A DNA stretch of 64,000 nucleotides from Pyrus communis (Eukaryota; Streptophyta; Magnoliopsida; Rosales; Rosaceae): assembly GCF_963583255.1 (NCBI RefSeq), contig NC_084811.1, forward strand, positions 12,728,088 to 12,792,087, read 5' to 3'. Of the stretch, positions 20,723 to 30,966 are shown piece after piece (the first letter of the stretch is position 1; each line of letters opens with the position of its first letter). The position numbers and the translations under genes were made by a program. The notes beneath the pieces are model-generated. The model saw only the letters and a list, made by a program, of their open reading frames with translations, was not told the origin of the DNA and ran no database searches.

Positions 20723-22885
20723 TGATAGGAGCATATTTATGCGACTTAATTGGCTTGTTCTCGTGCATTTATGTTGTGTTTCCTTAGTTATTTTAGTGTT
20801 TAAAGTCACTTTTGTGTGTTTTCAGATTATAAAGCCAAAGTGTGCAAGAAGATGCAAATTGGAGTCTTTTGGAGCAAAAGATGAATGAATGAGTTGAAGA
20901 CTTGAAGAAATATGAATTCCTAATTGAAGATGGATTCCTACTCCAACAAGGATTCCTACTTGAAGTAGGAAAGTTAAGCCAAGATTTCCCATTTTAGTAA
21001 CCTTTCCTAATCTTAAAAATCCTTATTTTCCAGCCACTTTGAAGGCCTTGTATGCACTTTAGGACACAAAACAAAGGCCCTAGACCCCTTAGGGACCTTT
21101 GCCGCACCTTTCCCTTTCTCCCCATCCTTTGCCGTGCAAAGGGGAGTCTTTACTTCCTATTTTCTGCACTTAAACACATTTCCCTTTCAAATAAAAACCC
21201 TAGCCGCATATTTTAGCCAATTTCCTTTTAATTTCTGATTTGATTTCCTAATTCTAGAAGCCTTTGACTTAATTTTAGTTAACCAAAATAAGCTAGGGTT
21301 TTAATTTCTGAAAACCCTTTATATATTTGGACTTTAGCCGAACCCTAGGGGATTCATTCATCATTCCACCTCTTTGCCGCAGCCACCATCATCCTTCTAC
21401 ATCTCTGCTGCAACCTTCCATCCATTCCAGCCACCATTCTACCCCTCCATACACTTACACACCATTGTAGCCACCTTCCACCATTTGCTGCAACCCTTTA
21501 CCATCCAATCTCTCTTCCACACAACCTGCCTCCATTCACATAATTCCCATCCTTTGCCGCAACATTCCATTCAACTTCCCACCATTCTTCTACTTCAAAA
21601 CCTCCATCCAAACCTCCCTACACCACCACTAAGCCTTGTCGCACCACCATCCCATCCTAAATCCCATTCCTAAACCAAAATCACATCCAAAATCACCCTA
21701 ATACCTCTGTGCCGCAGCAAGGAGAAGAAGAAAAAGGAGCTTGAACGTGCAGAAATTCAAAGTGGAATCGTTGGGCGTTTTAGGTGTAATCAATCTTTTG
21801 TTCTCTATGTTTAATTTCAATTTTGTTTCTCTTTCTATGAACATAAGAGGCTAAACCCCTAGTTAGCTAGGGGGTGATTCAAAACCATGTATATGCTTGC
21901 AATATAAATTGATTACCTTCAGTTGGAATTTCATGAGTTGTGGATTCAATTTGTTTAACTGCTTGATTGATAACTTATTTGTGTATGTTTATTGAGAGCG
22001 CACGCTTAGTTTTCATGCATGAATATGATGCTAGAATATAAGGGAGTTTCACCTAATAGTTACAAACTTATATTCAAAAGTAGTGGAGGTCGCTTATAAA
22101 CGATCGCGTTAAATGAATTCTTGGCACTAGTTTCATGCTCATCATAGTAACGAATGCCTCGTCAACACTTATAGTTTTCATGTTGCTTAATGATCTTTGA
22201 TTGTATCTTTATTGTGCTTTTCACGTAAAGGACTTTTGGAGAATGTTTTGAATTGTTGTATGCGCTGTCTCATCCAATTCATTAACTTAAGGAGAACTTG
22301 AATGTTAATTTAAGCGAACCTAATTAACCCGGGGTGTTGAGTTTCATGATTCATCGAAAGACCAACTGAAAATCATCTTGTATGCAAGTGTGACATGTGT
22401 GGAGAAGAACCTTCTAGCTAGCATTCCATCCATATTTTCATCAAATTCGTTTTTACAATCTGTTTTTATTACAATCTGTTTTCTTTGTTTTAATTTCGTC
22501 AAAACTAAATCCCCCTTTACTTTAGTGTTTCAATTTAGTTAGAAAGTGTCTTAGTTTGTGTTTCTAAGTGTTTTGATTCAAGTTATAACCCAAATTCGTC
22601 CAAATTAGTGTTAGGTGTTCAAAACTGCCCAGATTGTGTTTTTAAGGCTGTTTTGAGTGTTTTGTTGCTGTTTTGAGTCTTTTGGTTTGTTTTAGTGTTT
22701 TAGTGTTTACTTTTGCATTCTTTGAGTCTAGTTTAGTGTTTTAACCTTTGTTTTACGTTTTTGAGTCAGTTTTCAAGTGATTTAGCAATCCCTCCTAATC
22801 CCCGGTTTAGAACAATCCCTACTTATACATATACTACAATTGTCAAAAGAGGGTTTTAATTTGTGTGCTTATATATTTCGCATCA
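20723..22885 (+). mobile_element. Solo LTR of the Athila-like family (TSD ATAAT)
   Basis: It starts TGATAGGAGCATATTTATGC and ends ATTTCGCATCA, flanked by ATAAT at 20718-20722 and 22886-22890. At 2163 bases it is longer than its sisters, mostly through a pyrimidine-rich section (21030-21720) and a run of 'gtgttttgagt' words at 22560-22780. The proline/histidine-rich open frame at 21374-21673 lies in this section and is not a gene. The clean TSD and lack of internal sequence show a solo LTR. Confidence 0.88.
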
Positions 22886-23114
22886 ATAATCAAAAGTGCG
22901 ATCATGCAATTTACTACAAACAGGATAAAACTGTAGTAAGTAAACCATCACCTAAAGTTTAGAGGATAAAAGCCTCGTTGCCAAGCCCATTCGTAACCAC
23001 TGATGTTCTCCTTACTCTCGTTACATCCTAAAAGGGTCGATTAAACAAAACATGAGTGGACTAGTTTTATCACATTTAAAATCCTTCAACATAATAACCC
23101 CTGTTTCGAAAACA

Positions 23115-23735
23115 CAGTGTTCTAAAAATTGGCCTAGGTGGCTACCTAGGCTCTCCACAGCTAGTTGTCATTCCGATTAAGGCCTAATTGTTAGAAAAAT
23201 CGGATCACCCACTAAGTGGCGTTAGGCAGGGGAACTAAGTGGGGCAAGGCAACTTTGGGAGGCAGCAGATCAACTAAGTTTTTTGAGATGCACCATTTCA
23301 TCTTCTCTGCCATCTGGGAAAAAAAAAGTTGCGTAGGTCGAGAAGAGAAAAAGATGATGATGAATAGTAAACTTTTAAAATAACCTAAGGTTAAACGATG
23401 TCGTTAGTTGGCTTTTTTTTTAAGTGAGAATTTAATGGGCTTCTGCACACTTTAGTGGGTTTGTCCACCCAAATAGTAAAGTCCAAAATAAACCTAGTCA
23501 ATTTGTTAATGAGAGTTGTCAATTAATTGTTTATTATACTACCTATTAATTAAAGAACATTTTTTGTGAACTAAAAACTAATGAAAATGGAAGTATAGTT
23601 TTTTATGAGTAAATATGGCATATTTATAATAATAAATAATAAATTTACTTAAATCCGCGTAGGCCACCTAGGCTCCGCCTAGACATCTAGGCGCTAGGCC
23701 CAGTCCACTGCCCTACTAGCACCTAGCGTTTCAAT
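23115..23735. mobile_element. CCTAGG-rich inverted-repeat element (class unknown)
   Basis: The left end has 'ggcctaggtggctacctagg' (23133-23152). The right end has 'gtaggccacctaggctccgc', 'catctaggcgctaggccc' and 'agcacctagcg' (23660-23730), partly the reverse complement. Between them lies AT-rich DNA. This looks like a non-autonomous TIR element, but I found no TSD. Confidence 0.4.
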
Positions 23736-25059
23736 CTAAATTCAAAAATCATACCTTTACTCAATCAGTTACACTAGCATCCACTAGCATAAGTATAACA
23801 TGCATGATATACTAGCATCATCTAGCTAAACTCACTACCGATAATAATCAATAATCCTAGCATCTACTAGGAAGAAATATTACCTACAAATAATCTACAA
23901 CCAAACATAGCTATACAACATTATATAAGAGACCATGTGGTGAAAATAAATCATCAACGATCCAACGATATTGTCAAATATCATCATAAGTCTCATCAAA
24001 GACCAACATAGTAATATGCATCCTCATATAAGACATATGTAAACATATATACATAACGTAAAAATGTTTGGTTCTCGAAGAGGTCCACTCACAGGTAAGT
24101 AAAGCGTCGTTCGTCAATAAGCTCCTTGTCTAAATCATTTCGATCTTCTAGTAACCCTGTGATAATCATAATAAGGTAAGTTAATTTTCGATCAACATTG
24201 ATACAGGAGGTCACCATGACAGTTTACCCGTGGCATACAAGTTAGTTCTCCCAAAATACAGACTCTGTTCTTTGTCAACTGGCTCAAGGTTAGTAGGAAC
24301 ATTATTAGTTTAATTGTTATTTGTTTATTACCCTGATGAGTGTCGAGGCATTAAGAGTTTGGACCAAACAAACAAATTAAATTTAGACTAACCTGGATGT
24401 TTTAAATAAAAAAGAAGATTAGATAAAGGCACTACATTAAAGCCTAATCTGTAAACACCCTCCTGAAAACCCTAATCTGTAGTTCTTTCTGGTTCTTCTT
24501 GATTATGGCCAAAGTTGTTGACCCGCGAAATCAAGTACTCAATTCTAACCACCTTTTACCTTTCCAAACTAATTATGCTTTACACATGTTTGGATCTCTA
24601 ATGGAAGGGAAAGAAATTTGTTAGGGACTTCCCTGCCAAGTGGTAAGCTGGGTACGACAAAGCGTTGTTCAATTCAAACATATAATGTATGACAATTTGT
24701 TATTTATAACTAGAATTTAGTGAACACGACAAATTTTTAAACGGACGCTACATGCCACTTAATTTTGTCACGTAAGATGGAAGCAAAAATAATAGTTCAA
24801 GGGTGGTTCCTAGAATTGTAAGATTAGATAACAAAAAACGGGGCACTGGCTGAACAACTTACCTTAAATCTAGTGGCTAATCCATCTAGCTATTCAACTT
24901 GACATAATTAGGAAGTTGACTTTCATTTCTTGCTTCAACATACCTTAAATCTAGTGAGCTATCAAATCCAATCCTAAGCACCAAAGATGCCCTTACGGTA
25001 CGGTTGAATGAGGGACTTCAATGTCTATGGAACTTGACCAAACACACTAGACACCCCAT

Positions 25060-25215
25060 CTTTTTTATACTGAAAAAGGAGGAAAACTGGTGGCAAACCA
25101 CGATTATCCACCCCTTCCGACCCCGGAGAGGCTATGGGAAATTTAACCCTGTCATTCGCCACAACCAAGCAGACTCACGAGCTCAAAGTATTGAACCCAG
25201 GACCTCCCACATTAG
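25060..25215 (-). mobile_element. Possible 5'-truncated tRNA-derived SINE
   Basis: This roughly 155-base block is present in copy 2 and absent at the matching site of copy 1 (near 7880). On the minus strand it contains GGTTCAATACT, close to a Pol III B box, preceded by 'gtgggaggtcct'. No clear A box or TSD is visible, partly because the right edge lies in a GATCAGATCA repeat. It could instead be another small insertion. Confidence 0.3.
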
Positions 25216-25601
25216 ATTAGATCAGATCAGATCAAATTAGCAGAGTTTTGGACTTGATTGCTCTCAAACCCAATTTCAGCTTCATGACCCATAGCCATCA
25301 AATCTTGTATAGGGAACATGCAACATGTTCTGGGAACTACTATTTTGGGGCCACCTTTTGTAACAACGTACTGTCACAGTTCCGTATAGAAAAAGAGTTG
25401 GGCGGCCAGTTGTGTCTACAAATCACATAAAACACTAATTTTTTTATATAAAAAGCCAAATCAGTCTGACACATTTTACCTGCTATTATCTTCATAATAT
25501 GCAATTAGCAGTTATAAGATACATTACCTTATTGTGTTTGCCCTTAGGCCTTTGCGCGGTAAATGAATAGATTGTAGAAGCAAAAATCGGAGAGCCCCAA
25601 T

Positions 25602-25609
25602 TATAAATA
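25602..25609 (+). promoter_or_regulatory. TATA box of the intact SAUR gene
   Basis: TATAAATA lies 41 bases before the ATG at 25643. A second TATA-like word (TATAAAAA, 25634-25641) lies directly before the ATG. If the second box were used, transcription would begin past the first ATG, and the ATG at 25709 would be the likely start. Confidence 0.55.
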
Positions 25610-25642
25610 CCCAAGTCCACCTTGAACAATCCTTATAAAAAA

Positions 25643-26038
25643 ATGTCTGAGTTCTCACTTCACATGGATATGGCTCTTCCCACGGAGCAATATTCAAGAC
25701 GGGGCATGCTCTGCAACATTGAGAAGCCGAAAAAGAATGGGTTGCATGTGAAGTGGAGGCTTGCCGGAGGTGGTGAAAAAAAGCCACCCCGGGATGTTCC
25801 TCCTGGTCACTTGGCTGTAGTAGTAGGGGAAGCTAGAAGAAGGTTTGTTGTAAAAGCAGGTTTCCTGAACCACCCAGTTCTACGCCAACTGCTAGATCGA
25901 GCATATGAAGAGTATGGTCATGATAGCCCTGGCATTTTAGCTATACCATGTGACGAGTTTCTGTTTGAAGACATAGTTCACTCTCTTGGAGGTGGAACAA
26001 GTAGCAATCAGTTCTCTTGCCCCTTTATGGCTTTCTGA
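25643..26038 (+). CDS. SAUR family small auxin-up RNA protein
   Basis: An intronless frame of 131 residues. The SAUR core runs from about residue 48 to 115 and contains DVPPGHLAVVVGE, RRFVV, the LNHP motif and a C-terminal IPCDEFLFEDIVHSL. SAUR proteins are small plant-specific effectors of auxin growth; characterised members inhibit PP2C.D phosphatases and so raise plasma-membrane H+-ATPase activity. That role is inferred here from family only. I chose the ATG at 25643 because it is the first after the TATA box. The ATG at 25709 (109 residues) keeps the whole core and is a good alternative given the very short leader. A broken paralogue lies about 10 kb upstream. No AuxRE core (TGTCTC) was noticed nearby. 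Confidence 0.88.
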   Translation: MSEFSLHMDMALPTEQYSRRGMLCNIEKPKKNGLHVKWRLAGGGEKKPPRDVPPGHLAVVVGEARRRFVVKAGFLNHPVLRQLLDRAYEEYGHDSPGILAIPCDEFLFEDIVHSLGGGTSSNQFSCPFMAF

Positions 26039-26410
26039 GAAGTTCATCACACTAGACACATGATTACAGCGGTGGTGGAATCAGCAGCAACAGTTATCTG
26101 CGATCGCTATTTTTTCTATTTTCAAATTTTTCGTATAAATACCATTATACCAAGCAAGCAGTAGATAGAAATGTGCTAAATTAAGGCAGTGCATTAAGCA
26201 TTTTAAAAGACATTGAAAAAAAAAATATGCACTATACCGGCCGTTTTCATTTATTTGCAGGAGAAGATGCAATGTCGTGTGTATAGAGAATAAGAAGCAT
26301 GAGGTTTAACATTTATCCTTGCGATTGTATCTTTCTAAAGTACAGGATTAGACCAAAAGGCACATTATGGGATTTAATTTAATAAAAGAAACCAAATCGT
26401 TGCCAAAGCC
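26039..26410 (+). other. 3' flank of the SAUR gene, shared with copy 1
   Basis: The sequence is alignable with 16019-16382. It ends at the duplication breakpoint ('gttgccaaagcc'). It probably includes the 3' UTR; I saw no AATAAA close to the stop. Confidence 0.5.
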
Positions 26411-26503
26411 CTATACCCGATGAGAGTGCTTACAAACAACACAACGCTCACAATCAGCTGTCGTTTGGAATAATACATTTTGATGCAGCAATGCCCTGGT
26501 TAA

Positions 26504-26757
26504 CTATATATAAGTATAAAATACTCTGATGCTAAAGGCAGGGGTAACTTTACCCGAGTTTTCTGTTGTTGTATGCTGATCTTCATTTACTTTTTTGCTC
26601 GAAGCTTGTTGGAGAATCCGAATATCTAATAGATTCCAAACATTTTCAACAATACCACTTGATAGAGTATGATGCACTTGTTTTGCTGTAATACGATGTG
26701 CTTCACTAAACAGCTTTCTACGAGCTTCTTCAAGTTCTAATTTTCCAGTAACCTGCA
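26504..26757 (-). pseudogene. Orphan exon-like fragment of an unidentified gene
   Basis: On the minus strand a typical acceptor (GGCATTGCAG, about 26758) is followed by an open, non-repetitive frame of about 84 residues starting VTGKLELEEARRKLF and continuing through ITAKQVHHTLSSGI and NVWNLLDIRIL. Its composition is protein-like and unlike nearby TE sequence. I do not recognise the family. The DIWNL/W-L-D spacing faintly recalls the DnaJ-X domain, but this is weak. No neighbouring exon is visible up to the SINE at 27176, so it is most likely a gene fragment. It lies just outside the duplicated unit. Confidence 0.4.
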
Positions 26758-27036
26758 ATGCCATTAACATAAAAAGGCACAGAAATTATACTAAACTTAT
26801 ATATTTATTTGTTATTTTTAATTCAGTGCAGATGTTATGACTAATTAACAGAAACTAACACTAGCAACTAAAGCACTGATGCCCATTTTATGCTTTCAGT
26901 ACTAGATCACTTATTCGACATGTCTTCCTAAAAGCTTCGCCAACAGCTGAACAAAGAGTTCAAACTATAGGTTACATGTGACGTTTTATGAATTTCCTAT
27001 CTACATCCTATACAGATGATCATATAACTAAAAGTT

Positions 27037-27176
27037 TTCTTTTTTATAATTATTATTAAGGAGGGGAGGGGGAAGGTTCGAAACTATTATAATAATTGAG
27101 GGAATGAGGGAATTTCGAACCAGGATGCATGGGTGCAAACCGTACACCCTATCACTTAGGATATTAGACCACATGC
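27037..27176 (-). mobile_element. tRNA-derived SINE with 17-bp target-site duplication
   Basis: The element is 140 bases. Flanks are TCATATAACTAAAAGTT (27020-27036) and TCATATGACTAAACGTT (27177-27193), 15 of 17 identical. On the minus strand it has GGTTCGAAATTCC (B-box-like) about 70 bases from its start and an A/T-rich tail (ataataattataaaaaagaaaa) adjacent to the TSD. A long TSD, Pol III B box and A-rich tail together fit a SINE. The A box is not convincing by eye. Confidence 0.6.
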
Positions 27177-27817
27177 TCATATGACTAAACGTTGTTACCA
27201 CGTAGCAGGCTCGGCCCAAGCCTAGTGCCACCAGAGCGGTTGTCCAGGGCCTAAAATTGAAAGGAGCACCAAAAAAAAATCCAAATAATTAGGAATAAAA
27301 AAAAATTGTCCATAGCCCAAAATAGGGGTTGGAGGGCAAGACCCCAAGTTTGACAATAAATGGATTGGCCCAAGTTTTGGGCATTAAAGAAAAAAATAAC
27401 TTAAGGGGGACCACTCGTCCCCCAATTAACCCAAAGTTCCTAACACATCTAACCTTTTTTCCGATTCCCCACCCTACTCTGTTTCCCCACTGCCCTGCTG
27501 TCTCTGTTCTTTTCTCTCAATTACATTGGCTGCAAGTGCATCATTTTAACTCTCAAAATTCATTGTTTCCCAATTCCCGACTACAAGCTGTTGAGTTGCA
27601 GCTTCCAAGCCTAACAGGTCCTTCTCAGCGCCATTCACCATTTAGTGCATTCACCAACCCTTTTGAGTTTTGAGCTAAACTAATTTTTAAAATTTGAATT
27701 ATTAATTCATAATTTAGTATAAAATTTTGCAAGTGACATAGAATTATATGATAATTGATGTATAGAATTGTTGTTGTTGATGATGAATTGAATTCTTGAT
27801 TAATTGAATTATTTGAT

Positions 27818-28103
27818 GAGTAATGTTATTCATACCATGTTTTTATACCACATTTCAATACCACCTTAGGTGGCATCTGATGTGGACAGCCACATCATTT
27901 GAAAAATTTGCAAAACTCATGAAAATGAAAGAGAAAGACTCCTTGTGTACCACAATCATCACTTAATTAACTAGTTTTTCTTAATTATTAGTTTATTAAA
28001 TAATAAACTAAATTTAAAAATCTAATTAATTCAAACCACATCAAATGCCACCTAAGGTGGTATGAAAATATGGTACAAAAACATGGTATAAATAGCATTA
28101 CTC
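27818..28103. mobile_element. MULE-type MITE (9-bp TSD TTATTTGAT)
   Basis: This 286-bp element has terminal inverted repeats of about 65 bases beginning GAGTAATG(T/C)TATT and containing 'ataccaccttaggtggca'. It is flanked by perfect TTATTTGAT at 27809-27817 and 28104-28112. A 9-bp TSD points to Mutator-like mobilisation. It sits in the 5' non-coding part of the hAT element. Confidence 0.88.
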
Positions 28104-30577
28104 TTATTTGATTTCATTTCAAACCCAATTTTTTGGTTCAATTTTATCAATTTTAATAATGTCTTAGACTATGTGTTTGTGCTTATATAATATATATAAT
28201 AGATCTTAGTGTTTTTATAATATATAATATGCGTTGGAATGATAATTTTGATATAAAATTTTTGTTATATCATATGTAGGTAATTATTGTGACATCCCAT
28301 CCCGAAATTCAATGTATTTTATTCCCGGTAGCAATGAAATTTCTAAAATGCCTTTGAGATGCCACGTAAGCCATCCACGTGGATCTCAAGTTTCCTTCCA
28401 CTTTCGTACTCTTGTTTTACTATTTCTGAATAGTACTTATTTTTACGAACAAGTGGCCACAGACGTAACTCAATTCAGAATTATAACAACCAAATTATTT
28501 TCAAAACTGTGTAAAAAATACCTGAGACAAATTCAAAACTTGGAATTTTCTTCTTGTGTAGCATGCACTACTCCATGGGTCCTTTTTGGGACACTGAATT
28601 TTGCCTTCGTGCAGAGATATTGCTGCATGTACTGACCACTTGGGTTAGTGTGTGCAAGTGGACTTCAAAATAATGGTTTTAATAGGTTTTAAAAACCTAT
28701 TTCCTCTCACCCAATCCTTTAGACATCATCTCCCCGAGAAATTTTTCCATGTACTTGGAATAAATGCTGACTTGGAGTTCCATAAATAAAAATTTGACAC
28801 GTACATATTTTTCTTATTAAAATGCCAACTATTTCAGAAATTTTCACTAAAAAAATCAGAAGCTTACGAGAATAAATCTGATACGCTGATTAACCGCCCA
28901 GTGCACCGACCTTCATCACCGGCCGGCAATTTAACTTGCGTCATCTATCCCGCTCTCTGTACTTTCTTTTTCTTTCCTCTCTCTCCCACTCTTACTTCTA
29001 CTACATGGAACCTAGGTATTCTCGGTGAAACTCCAATTCAGATCCGATGTCGCTAATCCCGATCTATTAGCTGTTGGAGCAGCCTGCGTGTTCTTATTCT
29101 GGCGCACAAAAGAGAAGAAATAAAAAGGGGAAGGGAGACGGAAAGAAATAGAAAGGGAGAGAGGTGAGAGGTAATGGTAGAATCGGTGGGGATGGTGTGT
29201 GACAGCGAGATGGATGGCGTTTTACCTTCTTCTTTCTTTTCTTTTCTTTTTTTATTATTTCAATTATTTTCTGAAAATGAATATATAATGGTAAAATGAG
29301 TATTTCAATGAAATTCATTAATCACAGTGCCATTTAAAAAGTGGTGAGACAGGTGTCAGACAATTATTATTGGGGAATTTCAGGTCACCTTGTGTGATCG
29401 GTACGTGGAAAAATTTCTCCATCTCCCCATGACCTTTTCCTTTTCCTTTTCCCCCTCATTTAGCCGGATCTCTCTCGCTCTGTTCCAGCTTTCTCTCGTC
29501 ACTCTCTCTAGAGCTCCATGATCTCTCCTTCTCATTCCTCTTCGAACCTTCAACAAATCAAGCTCAAAAATATTATTTTTGGAATCCTTGGAGCTCAAGG
29601 AACCCAACCATGGCCTTGCATGTGGCATCGGTGCATGGTGCGAGGTTCTACCATTGAAGCCAAGAGCTTGAGCTCTCAATCTTGAACCCAAGTGATGTTT
29701 CTGTCACTATCTTTGTGTTCTTGAGTTTTTCTATGTAGTTTACTAGCATGCATGCAAGTTTCCACGCGTTTCGAAGTATGGTTCCTAACCCACCATGTTT
29801 TCCGACGAGTTGTGGATTTTTCCAAGCTAAACCCAACGAAACCTTGTTGTTGTGGTTGAGTTTAAAGGTGCAGGACGACTTCCCATTGCCCCTAGGCCAC
29901 AGGTTTGAGCTTGCATGTCCAAAACCACTTTGAAACTAATGAAAACAGAAAGTCCAACTCGGGCCATCACTTTCAGGCCATTTTCAAACGATCTTCAACA
30001 AAATTTTGGCCTTGACATAGGTAAATCTTATTCCTCTCGTCCTAAGCTTCGTTTTGATATATTATGGGAAAATTTTGGTTGTGAATGGCTTTGAACAGAG
30101 GGTTTGAAACCTCCCCAGATTTTCTGACGAAAATCTGCAACAAACCAAAAAGCAAAAACAAAAAAAAAAAAGCCCCAAATTGGAAACCGGCCCAAGCCCA
30201 TACTCGGATCTGTGGGCCAGATCTAACCCGGATCCATTTTTGAAATAGGAGGGAATATTCCGTTAAAATTAACTGTTGACAGTTAGTGGATCAAAGTTGA
30301 CTTTTTGAAAAATTGCCCAGGACCCTCCTTAGGGTATTTTGACGCGCTGATTCCGTTTCCACACTCCAATTTTTCAAATTCAATACCAATTGTCTCCAAA
30401 TTCTATTTTGAGCAAACTAAGGGGAAATTAGGTGTTTTGCATCAATTATCATTAGTTTAATGATTAGTATAGTAATTTTCTATATAGGAGAGGACCACCG
30501 AGAGGAGTACCGCAGGCAAAATAGGTTGGGCGGCTACCACCCTGCGACATACCAGTAAGTGGGTCTTTTGATATTAA

Positions 30578-30580
<3 letters not shown>

Positions 30581-30614
<34 letters not shown>
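30581..30614. repeat. (TA)n(TG)n compound microsatellite
   Basis: About eight TA units are followed by about ten TG units, directly after the ACCAGTAAGTGGG island of the outer LTR. LTR A carries a (TA)n run in a comparable position. Confidence 0.85.
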
Positions 30615-30966
30615 ATTTTTTTTCGCATCTTTTTCTTTACATAATTGATGTCACATGCAATGGTTATCTTCATTTTAAATTTTCTACGCTGTATATTTTT
30701 ATTAATTCCGAGTATAAAAATGTGGCATGGCATCTTTATTTATTATATATGCTCATTGTTACATGTTTGCACGGTGTTCATTAGTTAGATGTACTGTCAT
30801 AGGCCAAGGACTAGCTTCATGTGTATGTTCACATGCACCGTTACGTTCGCTTTAGATCCAAAGTTATGTGCCAGCCTGTCCCTAGGTTTGTTGTTTGGAC
30901 TCATATGTGATGCGCGTAGTGTCAGCTTCACATGATGTAGTACTAGAATGTAAAACCTACACCCAG

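Larger units (their letters stand above)
20460..24200 (-). repeat. Diverged LTR-like fragment, split by a solo LTR
   Basis: 20460-20722 and 22891-24200 read continuously once the solo LTR at 20723-22885 is removed. On the minus strand the 24090 side holds a GTGAGTGGACC-like island similar to the ACCAGTGAGTGGG island of the TGTGACA LTR family. I infer a minus-strand relative of that family but cannot place its ends. Confidence 0.35.
16383..26410 (+). repeat. Segmental duplication, copy 2 (contains the intact SAUR gene)
   Basis: The copy starts inside an LTR of the TGTGACA family at 'tactaagtcctggagg' and ends at 'gttgccaaagcc' (26410). Relative to copy 1 it has gained about 6.9 kb between 17290 and 24200 (copia debris, LTRs, a CCTAGG-rich element). 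It lacks the two insertions that destroyed the SAUR reading frame in copy 1. Confidence 0.7.

Noticed and set aside
21374..21673. 99-codon His/Pro/Ser-rich frame
   Set aside because: It lies entirely within the solo LTR at 20723-22885, in its pyrimidine-rich part, and sister LTRs do not conserve it.
25643..25645. A TTG start 21 bases upstream of the SAUR ATG
   Set aside because: Plant nuclear genes rarely use TTG, and the added residues come from the leader next to the TATA-like A-run.
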